From Perkinsus olseni (taxonomy: Eukaryota; Perkinsozoa; Perkinsida; Perkinsidae), in the NCBI GenBank assembly GCA_013115135.1, contig JABANP010000099.1:62001-126000 (forward strand): a DNA stretch of 64,000 nucleotides, given 5' to 3'. Each line of letters opens with the position of its first letter. Positions within the stretch are counted from its first letter, which is position 1. Below, piece after piece: positions 1-11,500 of the stretch. The notes under the pieces were generated by a model. It was given only the letters and a program-made list of their open reading frames with translations, did not search any database and was not told where the DNA came from. Made by a program: the position numbers and the translations under genes.

Positions 1-408
1 TTAGTGATGTTGTTTGTTACTGGTCAACTTTTCTGATGTTTTGTGGACCTGTACGTTGCCCCTGTTAAATAACGTCCTTTAAGATTTCTTAGACATTATT
101 GGGTCGAGTTGGGTCAATAGTATCAATATGAGGAATGGTGGCAATGACCACCGGGGCGGCGCGAACGACGGCAAGGATCAATCCCGTGGCTGAGAACGAG
201 CACGTAGGAATTGCGATCGCCATAGTCATTCACCGGGTCTAGTCTTCCCAGGTAGGCCATTTCCTTGCGGGAACTCTCGCTGTGTAAGTCTGTTACTCAT
301 TATGCGCCGATCGTCTTGTGCATGCGTGCATAGCTTATTCCCCTCGAGAGAGTAAGCTAAGAAGCAGAAGATAGAAGACTTTATACTCCTTCTCGCCTTG
401 CGTTGACT

Positions 409-681
409 ATGAGCAACAACGGAGAATCAACAAAGTCACACCGATGCCTACAGTGGGTTTCGAGGAAGCACGGCGAGCCACCAGTCTGTATGGCAACAAC
501 CACGTGTGGCCCAACTGGGGTCTGGAATCCCGGATCCCGGGAATGCTTTCACCGCTGCTACTACCAATCCGGTATCATGCCCCGTGGTGGTCGCCAGTCT
601 TATTCGTCTGCACCAACCGCAAACTCATCTCATGTTTCCTTCGGCATTAGAAGAACTGTGGGTCTTTTGCAATACCGGTGA
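409..681 (+). CDS. Small Cys-containing hypothetical protein, unit 1
   Basis: A 90-residue ORF from an ATG (the in-frame TTG two codons upstream is not used here). It contains six cysteines, including HRCLQW, PPVCMA and a CFHRCYY motif, and has no signal peptide. I do not recognise a family. Its only support is that the ORF stays open in the second tandem copy (4393-4665) despite a cluster of substitutions (ATTTCGPTG becomes ATVACGPPG). It is not preserved in the third, diverged unit. It could be a chance ORF or an exon of a larger gene. Confidence 0.3.
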   Translation: MSNNGESTKSHRCLQWVSRKHGEPPVCMATTTCGPTGVWNPGSRECFHRCYYQSGIMPRGGRQSYSSAPTANSSHVSFGIRRTVGLLQYR

Positions 682-1375
682 TGACAGAACAAATTCGATC
701 AAGAAAATTCAGACCGACTACAGCCTGTAGTCTACAGGTCACTTGGGTGCGCCGCAGTTGGTGCTCTGTAGTCTCCAGGATCGCCACACGTGAAGGGCAT
801 CCTACAGCTGCAATGGCACCAAGTTTTTACACTTATAACCAGAACGTCCTTCCAGATTTCCTATACATCACTGGAATCACGTTGGGTCAATAGTATTACT
901 GGTGTAAGTACTCCAGGCTATGTCCAACTGGACGGCTCGAACGACGGCAACTGTCAGTGACAGTGACACTCCTATCCTTGGGAACCACCACGCAGGAATT
1001 GCTCAAGCGCCATCCACGCCATGGATTGCACGGAGCCATCTCGCAGCGCTCGTGACATCGCTGCATCTAGGGAGTCTCCCAGGATGGCACTCTGTATAGC
1101 CGCGGCCGCGTGTTGTCCACTCGGGGCCCCGACGGTGCCGCCCCGTGGCTCGAGTCACGCAAGCCCGGGGCGCTGCCAACGGTCGACAGGCGCCAGCATG
1201 GTCCGTTTCATCATCGGATAGTAGACTCATGTAGCATGAGTGAGTGTGGCCCCTTACGACGACCCATGTTTCGCTACATCAGTCAAGGAAGTTTGCCGAG
1301 GAAACGTTCTGCCAAATTCCGTCCGTGATGCGACACAGGAGCGGGGAGTATGTCCTGCCGGCGTAGGCTCTCAGG

Positions 1376-1440
1376 TAGTGACAGACTGTCACTGACAGTG
1401 TCACCATCACAGTGACCAACACAGTGTCACTGTGACATTC
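1376..1440. repeat. GTGAC/GTCAC palindromic repeat
   Basis: A short run of interleaved GTGAC, GTCAC and CAGTG words that can fold on itself many ways. Equivalent runs lie at 5345-5403 and 13265-13350, always about 600-750 bp upstream of a secreted-protein gene, and a shorter one lies at 950-972. The conserved position could mean a regulatory role or just shared ancestry of the repeat units. Confidence 0.7.
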
Positions 1441-2010
1441 CGTCGCACAAAAATATATACCAGGAGTGTTGGCCCAGTGCCACTATCAAAGCTATTTCGG
1501 ATCTCGAGCTCGAATATCACGGCTAGCTTACATAATGTAAGTTACATTGCCGTCTAAAGGCTCCCGCTTTCTTCAATCCTGTCCCGTAGCGACACAAGGG
1601 GCCAGGTGACATGCCGCGGAGCGGTCCTTAGCCTTCTTTGTCCTCATCCTACCTTCAGAAAGTTCATCTCGTGCTTTCCCTGACGTTAGAGGACTGTAGA
1701 TCCTCGGCAATACCAGCGGTGGGAGAACGGACTCGATAGAAGAAAATTCGGACTGGTTAGAAGTCACCCAGGCGCGCCGCGGTTGGCACTCTGTCTCCAA
1801 GGCTGCCACTCGTGGGTGAACGTGAGCGCTATAGCGCGAGAGATTCCTACTCTCATCCTCCTATCCGCCATCCGAGCTTTCTAACGGGGAGTCTCTGATC
1901 GGTGTGGCGGCTCCGGATCGTGCTTCCATCGTGGAAGCCCCATCCAATTTTCTTGCAATTTCTTCGCTCTCTGCCGAGTCCAAATGCGTGCTTGCTTTCA
2001 GCTTTCGGTT

Positions 2011-2436
2011 ATGTCCGCTCTCTCCCAACTCATCGTCCTTCTATTCTGTATTCTACCCTCTCATGCACAGAAATGTGTACCGTCGAGCATCTACACGTAT
2101 GTCGGCACAGAAGCGGTCCCCGGCTCTCCGCTCGATCTTTATGGGTCTCCGGTCACAGCTCTAAGATTCGGCCGCGTTCCATTTACAACGACCTGTTCAG
2201 TTAGATTCAACATGACTGTCGGTGGTCTATCTGGTTCGTTCCCCGCTCTATATACTTCTGACACTGATGGTACCTTACGCCTTTACCGGGTCTCACAAGT
2301 GCCACATGGTTTCGAGGATGAGTTCTACAGGGTCGCAAAGGAAGGCGCAACTCTGTCTTACTTGTCTTCCTACTCTAGGGGGGAAGTATACTATATGACT
2401 TGGGATGGTGGATATACATATTACGAGCGTTCGTAG
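2011..2436 (+). CDS. Small secreted protein, tandem family member 1
   Basis: A 141-residue protein starting at the second in-frame ATG (MSALSQLIVLLFC), which gives a clean signal peptide with predicted cleavage after SHA. An upstream ATG at 1984 would add nine residues (MRACFQLSV) but is not conserved in the third copy. The mature part is about 120 residues, rich in Tyr, Ser and Gly, with two cysteines (one just after the cleavage site, one in TTCSVRFNMTV) and no repeat or membrane segment. The family is not recognised; it resembles the small secreted proteins that parasitic protists amplify in tandem, which is inference. Differences from copy 2 cluster just after the cleavage site. A spliced RNR2 fragment follows about 700 bp downstream in the same repeat unit. 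Confidence 0.75.
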   Translation: MSALSQLIVLLFCILPSHAQKCVPSSIYTYVGTEAVPGSPLDLYGSPVTALRFGRVPFTTTCSVRFNMTVGGLSGSFPALYTSDTDGTLRLYRVSQVPHGFEDEFYRVAKEGATLSYLSSYSRGEVYYMTWDGGYTYYERS

Positions 2437-3113
2437 AGGTAGGTCGCTCTGCTCTCCCGACTACACGTCTCACTTTCGTAAAGAAAGTCTCGTCGCGTCG
2501 ACTCAGCAGCTACTGGTCGGCGACTTTCATCCCAGTATGCTTTTTTTTCTGAAGCGAACGGTTATCTTATAGCATTCAATTATCGGCGCTCGATCAGTAA
2601 CAAAATATATGTGTTAACTCTCTCTCTATTATGAGTTTCATCTGGGAGCGGTATCCTGGGTACTGCGACTCGGAGTTCTGCCATTTTGCCAGCTGTGCTA
2701 CCGAAATGGTTGCACACTATACCAAGGCTTCTATAGGTCTTCTCAAGTCTCGCGTCTGAAGTAGCTGGGGGATCTGAGTGCTCACTGAGTACGGGAACCC
2801 AGTGCTAGAATGTCGCATAAGGGGGGATCGGGATACGACATGGCGTGAATGCCGTGCAGTTCTGTAGCGGGAGCTGGCGCGAGACGGTGGGCTGAGCCCA
2901 CTGGGCTCATCCGTGAATTCGACGGACTGAGTTTGAACTTTTATCCGTGATCGCCGATCACTGATCGGTTGAAGACGAGTGGAGAGTCTCGACTGGAAAC
3001 TCCACTCTCGGTAGATCTTTGAAGGCATTCTACTTCACCGACTGAGATGGTGCGGAGTTCTCCCTTGACGAGGACTTCTGATAAGCAAACTCCTTCACCT
3101 TACAGCCAACACG

Positions 3114-3505
3114 ATGGATGCACTGCTCGTTGTGCAGAGCGCGGTTAACGTGGAGAGGGAGTTCATCACGGATTTTCTTCCCGTGGGTCTGATCGGCATG
3201 AACTCTGAGCTCATGGGAAGGTACATCGAGTTCGTCGCAGATCGCCTGCTTGTGGTAATAACGGCGGTGGTGGATCCTGCAGCTCGTTATGGTCTTTCTC
3301 AGGCTCTAGGGTGCTCTAAAACCTATCACAGCACCAACCCGTTCGACTGGATGACGATGATTTCTCTCCAAGGGAAAACCAACTTTTTCGAGAAAAGAGT
3401 TGGTAAGGGAGGGATCTATCACTGGGCATGCCTCATCCGATTTTTGTGGCGCGCGAAATACAGCTGTCTACAGTGCTCCAAATTAATTTGGAATATAGTC
3501 TTTAA
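3114..3505 (+). pseudogene. Ribonucleotide reductase small subunit (R2) C-terminal fragment, unit 1
   Basis: The translation carries R2 hallmarks: [38 protein letters not shown] and [14 protein letters not shown]2 is the diiron/tyrosyl-radical subunit of the enzyme that makes dNTPs. Two GT-AG introns are visible: 3252-3302 (51 nt, joining ADRLL to [17 protein letters not shown]) and 3403-3473 (71 nt, containing the GTGGCGCGCG motif). All metal-ligand and radical-Tyr exons upstream are missing. After the second intron the frame ends in [10 protein letters not shown] instead of the usual acidic/Phe R1-binding tail. A truncated duplicate trapped in the tandem unit is the simplest reading. It keeps its splice sites, so it may still be transcribed. 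Confidence 0.8.
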
Positions 3506-3580
3506 ACTTAATTTCGCGTCAACCACTGAGAGTTGGAACATGATTCATTGTATAGTAACGCTTTAAATGCTACATGAAAT

Positions 3581-3624
3581 AATGAGGCCGCATTTTTGAG
3601 TGTGGTATAGTGGCCTCATTTTTT
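3581..3624. terminator. GC-stem hairpin followed by T-run
   Basis: AATGAGGCC and GGCCTCATT flank a loop of about 24 nt and are followed by TTTT. The stem is kept in the second unit (from about 7337) with a compensating loop change. It lies just downstream of the RNR2 fragment. It may be an RNA 3'-end structure or a small palindromic repeat; function unproven. Confidence 0.35.
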
Positions 3625-4392
3625 CCGAGAAAGAGTGACTGCTGGCTTCTGTTTTTCGGAATTTGTACATCGTCATTATCAGGTGAATATCAGAAACACG
3701 GTGTGATGGCATCTGCCGCCTCCGGTGGCGACTCGCGGGACCATGGGGCTGAGTTCTCCCTCGACGAGGACTTCTGATGTGCTCAGGCTCTCGACCGTTT
3801 CTGATCTTGGTCCGCTTCGGCTGCTGCTCTACTGTGGTAGTAATTAGTTGCAAGCGAAAGAAGGCCAGGGAGCTCTCCTGAATATCTATGCTGGCTGGCA
3901 TGAGGTCATGCTCGGCTGAGCAGAGTGAGTTGATTATGATGAAGCTGTAGGTGGTGTAGTAGGGCTGAGTAGCTGTTATTAGTGATGTTTGTTACTGGTC
4001 AACTTCTCTGATGTTTTGTGGACTATCGACCCCTGTACGTTGCCCTTGTTGAATAACGTCCTCTGATATTTCTTAGACGTTATTGGGTCGAGTTGGGTCA
4101 ATAGTATCAATATGAGGAATGGTGGCAATGTCCACCGGGGCGGCGCGAACGACGGCAAGGATCAATCCCGTAGCTCAAAACAAGCACCCAGGAATTGCGA
4201 TCGCCATAGTCATTCACCGGGTCTAGTCTTCCCAGGTAGGCCATTTCCTTGCGGGAACTCTCGCTGTGTAAGTCTGTTACTCATTATGCGCCGATCGTCT
4301 TGTGCATGCGTGCATAGCTTATTCCCCTCGAGAGACTAAGCTTAGAAGCAGAAGATAGAAGACTTTATACTCCTTCTCGCCTTGCGTTGACT

Positions 4393-4665
4393 ATGAGCAA
4401 CAACGGAGAATCAACAAAGTCACACCGATGCCTACAGTGGGTTTCGAGGAAGCACGGCGAGCCACCAGTCTGTATGGCAACAGTCGCGTGTGGACCACCT
4501 GGGGTCTGGAATCCCGGATCCCGGGAATGCTTTCACCGCTGCTACTACCAATCCGGTATCATGCCCCGTGGTGGTCGCCAGTCTTATTCGTCTGCACCAA
4601 CCGCAAACTCATCTCATGTTTCCTTCGGCATTAGAAGAACTGTGGGTCTTTTGCAATACCGGTGA
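4393..4665 (+). CDS. Small Cys-containing hypothetical protein, unit 2
   Basis: Copy of the 409-681 ORF in the second tandem unit; 90 residues from ATG. The only dense run of differences is a handful of substitutions near residue 34 to 39, all of which keep the frame open. Family unknown. Confidence 0.3.
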   Translation: MSNNGESTKSHRCLQWVSRKHGEPPVCMATVACGPPGVWNPGSRECFHRCYYQSGIMPRGGRQSYSSAPTANSSHVSFGIRRTVGLLQYR

Positions 4666-6036
4666 TGACAGAACAAATTCCATCAAGAAAATTCAGACCG
4701 ACTACAGCCTGTAGTCTACAGGTCTCTTGGGTGTGCCGCGGTTAGTGCTCTGTCTCCAGGACCGCCACACGTGAAGGGCATCCTACAGCTACAAGGGCAC
4801 CAAGTTTGAACACTTATAACCAGAACGTCCTTCCAGATTTCCTATACATCACTGGAATCACGTTGGGTCAATAGTATTACTGGTGTAAGTACTCCAGGCT
4901 ATGTCCAACGGGACGGCTCGAACGACGGCAACTGTCGCTCCTATCCTTGGGAACCACCACGCAGGAATTGCTCAATCGCCATCCACGCCATGGATTGGAC
5001 GGAGCCATCTCGCAGCGCTCGTGACACCGCTGCATCTAGAGAGTCTCGCAGGATGGCACTCTGTATAGCCACGGCCGCGTGTTGTCCACTCGGGGCCCCG
5101 ACGGTGCCGCCCCGTGGCTCGAGTCACGCAAGCCCGGGGCCCTGCCAACGGTCGACAGGCGCCAGCATGGTCCGTTTCATCATCGGATAGTAGACTCATG
5201 TAACATGAGTAAGTGTGGCCCCCTACGACGACCCATGTTTCGCTACATCAGTCAAGGAAGTTTGCCGAGGAAACGTTCTGCCAAATTCCGTCCGCGATGC
5301 GACACAGGAGGGGGGGTATGTCCTGCCGGCGTAGGCTCTCAGGTAGTGACAGTGTCACCATCACAGTGACCAACACAGTGACACTGTGACATTCTGGTGA
5401 CACAAAGATGTATACCAGGAGTGTTGGCCCAGTGCCACTATCAAAGCTATTTCGGATCTCGAGCTCGAATATCACGGCTAGCTTGCATAATGTAAGTTAC
5501 ATTCCCGTCTGGAAGCGCCCGTGTGCCTCAATGCTGTCCCGCAGTGACACACGGGGCCAGGTGACATGCCGCGGAGCGGTCCTTAGCTTTCATTGTCCTC
5601 ATCCTACCTTCAGAACGTTCATCTCGTGCTTTCTCCGACGTTGAAGGACTGTAGATCTTCGGCAATACCAGCGATGGGAGAACGGACTCGATAGAAGAAA
5701 ATTCGGACTGGTTAGAAGTCACCCAGGCGCGCCGCGGTTGGCACTCTGTCTCCAAGGCTGCCACTCGTGGGTGAACGTGAGCGCTATAGCGCGAGAGATT
5801 CCTGCTCTCATCCTCCTATCCGCCATCCGAGCTTTCTAACATTGTTATGGTTGTTAGACTAACAAGCAATCAGCTGGCGTTGGCTTACTGAGCAGCAGCT
5901 GTAGCGTCTCCTGGGAGTCTCTGATCGGTATGGCGGCTCCGGACCGTGCTTCAGTCTTGGAAGCCCCATCCTATTTTCTTAGAATTTCTTCGCTCTCTGC
6001 CGAGTCCAAATGCGTGCTTGCTTTCAGCTTTCGGTT

Positions 6037-6462
6037 ATGTCCGCTCTCTCCCAACTCATCGTCCTTCTATTCTGTATTCTACCATCCCATGGGCGGGAAT
6101 GTGTACCGTCGAGCATCTACAGGTACACAACCACACACGCGGTCCTCGGCTCTCCGCTCGATCTTTATGGGTCTCCGGTCACAGCTCTAAGATTCGGCGG
6201 CGTCCCATTTACAACGACCTGTTCAGTTAGATTCAATATGACTGTCGGTGGTCTATCTGGTTCGTTCCCCGCTCTATATACTTCTGACACTGATGGTACC
6301 TTACGCCTTTACCGGGTCTCACAAGTGCCACATGGTTTCGAGGATGAGTTCTACAGGGTTGCAAAGGAAGGCGCAACTCTGTCTTATTTGTCTCCCTACT
6401 CTAGGGGGGAAGTATACTATATGACTTGGGATGGTGGATATACATATTACACGCGTTCGTAA
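6037..6462 (+). CDS. Small secreted protein, tandem family member 2
   Basis: The 141-residue paralogue of 2011-2436, with the same signal peptide core. Compared codon by codon with copy 1 over the 150-codon frame I count 11 amino-acid changes and 7 silent ones. Eight of the replacements fall between SHAQK and AVPG, right after the signal peptide: AQK to GRE, T to R, VG to TT, E to H and P to L. The C-terminal 90 residues are almost identical. The pattern suggests either local diversifying selection or a small conversion tract. The 600 bp downstream, including the RNR2 fragment, is also duplicated. Confidence 0.75.
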   Translation: MSALSQLIVLLFCILPSHGRECVPSSIYRYTTTHAVLGSPLDLYGSPVTALRFGGVPFTTTCSVRFNMTVGGLSGSFPALYTSDTDGTLRLYRVSQVPHGFEDEFYRVAKEGATLSYLSPYSRGEVYYMTWDGGYTYYTRS

Positions 6463-6872
6463 AGGTAGATCTCTCTGCTCTCCCGACTCCACGTCTCACT
6501 TTCGTAAAGAAGGTCTCGTCGCGTGCAGCAGCTAGTGGTCGGCGACTTTCATCCCAGTATGCTTTTTTTCTGAAGCGAACGGTTATCTTATAGCATTCAA
6601 TTATCGGCGCTCGATCAGTAACAAAATATATGTGTTAACTCTCTCTCTATTATGAGTTTCATCTGGGAGCGGTATCCTGGGTACTGCGACTCGGAGTTCT
6701 GCCATTTTGCCAGCTGTGCTACTGTACCGAAATAGTTGCACACTATACCAAGGCTTCTATAGGCCTTCTCAAGTCTCGCGTCTGAAGTAGCTGGGGGATC
6801 TGAGTGCTCACTGAGTACCCTTGACGAGGACTTCTGATAAGCAAACTCCTTCACCTTACAGCCAACACGAAG

Positions 6873-7268
6873 GATGCACTGCTCGTTGTGCAGAGCGCGG
6901 TGAACGTGGAGAGAGAGTTCATCACGGATTCCCTTCCCGTGGGTCTGATCGGCATGAACTCTGAGCTCATGGGAAGGTACATCGAGTTCGTCGCAGATCG
7001 CCTGCTTGTGGTAGTAATGACGGTGGTGGATCCTGCGGCTCGTTATGGTCTTTCTCAGGCTCTAGGGTACTCTAAAACCTATCACAGCACCAACCCGTTC
7101 GACTGGATGACGATGATTTCTCTCCAAGGGAAAACAAATTTTTTCGAAAAGAGAGTTGGTAAGGAAGGGGTCTATCGCTGGGTAGTTGCTCCTCCGAATT
7201 TTGTGGCGCGCGAAATACAGCTGTCTACAGTGCTCCAAATTAATTTGGAATATAGTCTGAAAACTTAA
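6873..7268 (+). pseudogene. Ribonucleotide reductase small subunit (R2) C-terminal fragment, unit 2
   Basis: Second copy of the RNR2 fragment. The ATG used as the first codon in copy 1 is AAG here, so the fragment has no obvious start. Introns at 7008-7058 (51 nt) and from about 7157 to the acag before tgctcc are kept with GT-AG ends, and the exons still read NPFDWM and [10 protein letters not shown]. The spliced tail would read [12 protein letters not shown] and stop at 7266-7268, again without the normal R1-binding C-terminus. Confidence 0.75.
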
Positions 7269-7739
7269 TTTCGCGTCAACCACTGAGAGTTGGAAGATGA
7301 TTCATTGTATAGTAACGCCTTAAATGCTACATGAAATAATGAGGCCACATTTTTGAGTGTGGTATAGTGGCCTCATTTTTTCCGAGAAAGAGTGACGGTA
7401 GGCTTCCGTTTTTTTCCCGAATTTGTACATCGTCATTATCAGGTGAATATCAGAAACACGGTGTGATGGCATCTGCCGCCTCCGGTGGCGACTCTTCGGA
7501 CCATGGGGCTGAGTTCTCCCTCGACGAGGACTTCTAATGTGCTCACGCCCTCGACGGTTTCTGATCTTGGTCTGTTTCGGCTGCTGTTCTGCTGTGGTAG
7601 TAATTAGTTGCAAATGAAAGAAGGCCAGGGAGCTCTCCTGAATATCTCTGCTGGCTGGCATGAGGTCATGTTCGGCTAAGCAGACTGAGTTGATTATGAT
7701 GAAGCTAGTGGTAGTGCAGTAGGGCTGAGTAGTTGCTAT

Positions 7740-8512
7740 TAGTGATGTTGTTTGTTCCTGGGAAACTTTTCTGATGTTTTGCGGACTATCGACCCCTATA
7801 CGGTACCCTTTGTTGAAGAACGTCCTCTTAGATTTCTTGGACGTTATTGGGATCGAGTTGGGTCAATAGTATTATTGGTGTGGGTAATGGTGGCTGTACC
7901 CACCGGGTCGAAGTGGAAGACGGAAACCATCACTCCTATCACAGGGAATTGCTTGATAGCCAGCCACGCCATGCGTTCCACGGTGCCATCTCGCAGCGCT
8001 CGTGATACCGGCGCATATAGTGAGTCTCAGGAAGGGACGACGAGCCGGTAGTTTGCATAGCCACGGCCGCATGTGGGCCATTCTGGGATGCTTACTAGCC
8101 CAAGTCACGGGGCCCCGTGGCTCGAGCCCCGCAGACCCGAGGCAAGGCTAACGGTCGACAGGAGTGCCGACGGTGACACCATCCGCCAGCTTCTGTCTCT
8201 CGTTGTCGGTCTCATGATCGGATATTCGACTCGTGTAACACGAGTGAGGGTGGCCTCCTACGATGACCCATGTTTCGCTACGTCAATCGAGGAAGCTTGC
8301 CGAGGAAGCGTACTGCGGCAGTACTACTGCCAAATCCTGCCCGCGATACGACACAGGAGCTGGGTGTTGTCTGCCGGAACAGGCAACCCAGAGCCAGCCG
8401 AGTATAAGTTGCGGAGCGAGCGGAGCATATCCTACAACAACAGGCATTCGCGCGTTGTGCGTGCGTGTAGACAATTTCTCGATAACTAACGGGTTCCAAC
8501 GGACAAGCTATA
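7740..8512. repeat. Start of third, diverged tandem unit (no gene seen)
   Basis: The first about 120 bases match the starts of units 1 and 2 (ttagtgatgttgtttgtt...). After that similarity becomes patchy, but landmarks persist (tcgcagcgctcgtgataccg; the acggtcgacaggagtgc region). No convincing gene. The stretch ends at the TA target site of the transposon at 8513. Confidence 0.7.
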
Positions 8513-11500
8513 CAGTACGCGCCGTCTAGAAACGCGCAAACTGGGCGGGCATTTTTTTCCTTCATCTTGACGAGTTTGAACCTAAGTCCTTTCCCATTGG
8601 ATTCGCCATACTTGGTTACCCTTAAATTCCAAGTCGCGCCCTTAAATTTTTAAGGGCGCGACTTGGGATTTTAAGGCTTAAAACTCGACAAAAAGTGTTT
8701 TGGTCATTTTTAGTCGAAGCGCCCAAAATTCTATGCCGGTCTCAGCCATTTTTACTCCTTAATGACCCTAATCTCCAAAGCCCAATATCAAAATAAAGAG
8801 TTAATGGGAGATACTTATTGGAAGCACACACAAGTTGAAAAAATTAGGCTACACGTCTTCGGTTAAACTTGCCAACGTTGGACTGGCCTGTGGAAGCAGG
8901 CAACATTGGCGCTGGCCCTCGATATTTTCGGCGCTCCTTTCTCAGTCGCTTTATCTCCTTCATGCTCATCCCAGCTACGCAGCACTTGAGATACTTCCTG
9001 GATGACCTGAAGTGCTTGCGAATATGAGACATATTATTGCAAATATTAATAATACGAGTGGGAGTTGATAGGGCCTATCAACTCATTTGTTAGCCTATCA
9101 GATAGGCTAACAAATGACAGGTGCAATCACAGATCGGCATTGACTGATCAAATCATATCACTCGATTAGTAATGATGAGATGAATGATAATAGCTAGAAT
9201 CATCATCTACACAATACAGCTGAAGCTTCCTGTGTTGAAGGACGGATCATGGTCGTCACGACCAGGTCGTGGTTGGATCGTGAGTAGAGGAAGAATTGAC
9301 AGAGCAGCACATTATCATGGCGCGCTCGCCACAGTTGCGGTTGAGGTTGGTAGGCACATGACGACGGCGCAGATCTTCGCATGGTTCGGGTACAGTGAGA
9401 CCAGGCGCGGTTTACTCAAGAAGTGACCGTGGAAATCGCCGTCGTTGGGTAGAGGCGTGTGCTCGAGGCCTCTCTTCAGAAAAGGAACTTCTTGACGAAT
9501 CGCCTCCTTCCAAGCGCAGGCCACTCCTTTAAATATAGAGACAAGCTGGGCCGTCGCTTCATTCCACTCTGGTCGATCGAAGCGTCCAAGCCTTGGACTC
9601 CAAGGGTGGCCACTGGCCAGGTACAGAAAATCGTCTCTGAACCTGGCCTTCACCTCAGTGATCAAGTCTTTGAGAAATGGGAACATAACATCGAGAAGAG
9701 AGTCCTGGACATGACCCGAGCGGGGCAATGAGCGAAACTTGTCAACATCGAGCTCCGCTAACTGTCGCTCGACCCCGGGCTTGACGTTCGTAGCCTTGGC
9801 ATTGAGGCCATCCTCGGGATACTTGCAGTGTATTGGATCCCTGTCGGTCATTGACCGACGGTCAAGAAGACGCACCCAAGCTTCCCATCAATGAGGGTCT
9901 TGACGGCCTCACTGCGTTCTGCGAAATTCACAAGGCACCGTTCATTGTTGTAGTAGCCATCGACCGACACGTCCAAAACAGACCCGGTGCGTTTACCAGG
10001 CACGACAGGATCGTCGTTGCTGACAGCAACTTGCTGTAGCGGATGAACCCGAAGATCTCTGACAGAAAGTCTGAGGTCATCTCGGTCCGACCAAGTGACT
10101 TCTGTCGCGGCTTAGTGAAAGTCCCATCCGACCAGTAGCGGCGCTGTGTATCCCCGCTATGATGAATCTTCTCATCTTGGGAGATCAGTATATGAGTGGC
10201 AGCGCTATTCTCTGCCTCCTCTAGGGTATAGTGTCCATTGTCTGTAGAGGGGCCGGACCTCCTCCAATTCCTTATAGAGGCGCTGCCTATCAGCCACAAC
10301 AATGTCGTGACGACATCTTCCCTCTCGTGCCCATCCACATAAAGTGTATTCTTCGCCGAATGTACCGAGAACCCTAGAGCAGGCAGTCACCGAAGAATTG
10401 TACGATTGGAATACTTGTCTCCCTCTCCGAGCTCCATATCTGAGTTGACCCACTCAGGCAAAGCATCAGCCGTCAAGTTGGGACTGCCGTCCTTGCCAAT
10501 AGAGTTTGCCTTGACGTAATGTCGGAACCTCTCCCGGAAGCCCTGATATTCAGCGTCAAAGAGGGGAGTCCTAACCTCCGAGTGCTTCCCGCGACGATCC
10601 TCCTCCAAGTGATGAGCAGGCTCGAAGTCATGGCACCATCTGTGAACGGAGGACGGCTTGAGGTCAAATAAGCCAGCCGCGAAATCTTCAACTACCTCGC
10701 GCGACTGCCATCGGATGGCAGCCATCCCCAGTAACCGTAGAACTGTGTCAGAGGGACGTAGACAGCCAGCCTCTCCTTCAAGTGGAGAGACACGTCGTCC
10801 AAAGGGTTCGTTGATTGCAGAGCTTCCCGTAAGCTAGACACGCCATCATCGCGTTCCTGCCTCTTCTTCTGCCGAAGCTCCCTGACAACCTTACTCTGCG
10901 GCCTCGAGCCTTTCGGTGGCAAATTCACCGAAATTCACTTCTGACGCTTGACAGATGGTTTGAGCTTATCCTTACGGTCAGCAGCACGCTTCTGAGCCTT
11001 TTGTTAGGGGCTAGTTTCTAGTGTTGTAGCCGTGAACGTGGTGTCGGACAACACGTCGGACAACTTTTCCTTTCGACTTCGCCTTCTTGCCAGATGCACC
11101 GGAAACTTCCGCTTGAGTCTTCAACCTCAGAGATTTTCTTTTCACGCAACTCAGTCGAACCGATAGCACGCTTGTGGTGGGTAGTCAGGTCATCCTCTGC
11201 ATTGGAAGCTGTCTGCGCAGCAGAAGTGGTGGAACTTCGGCTAGGCCCGATCTCTTCGGGGGTTGGCATCTGCTCTGGGAGGACCATTCAATAAAAACAT
11301 AATTCAGGTGTGCGATCGTTGCAAGGTGGGAAGGGCCGGAGTGGGTCAATACCGTAAACGCCCCCAGAACGCTAGGTGCGCACTATGAGAAAAAGGCGCT
11401 AGGGTCAGGTGCACAAAAATGACCAAAATATTTTTTATCGAGTTCTAAGGGCGCGCCTTGGATTTATGGGTAACCAAGTATGTAGAGATTGTCCCTATAC

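Larger units (their letters stand above)
1..7739. repeat. Two tandem units of nearly 4 kb (segmental duplication)
   Basis: Positions 1-3978 and 3979-7739 are two head-to-tail copies of the same unit, nearly identical over most of their length. A fixed landmark (atgaggaatggtggcaatg) lies at 128 and 4112. The second copy lacks a stretch found at about 2800-3050 of the first and has a short extra stretch near 5840-5910. Each unit holds a conserved small ORF, a GTGAC-rich palindromic stretch, a gene for a small secreted protein, an RNR2 fragment and a conserved minus-strand ORF. A third unit starts at 7740 with the same leading sequence but diverges and is interrupted by a transposon; its secreted-protein gene is at 14038-14460. 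Seen directly by comparing the copies. Confidence 0.93.

Noticed and set aside
1003..1230. Overlapping plus and minus ORFs in the 1.0-1.3 kb and 5.0-5.3 kb regions
   Set aside because: GC-rich DNA leaves several frames open at once; no family features in any frame.
3563..3901. Minus-strand ORF of 112 codons conserved in both tandem units
   Set aside because: The units are so similar that conservation of an open frame is weak evidence; no motif, start context or splice link.
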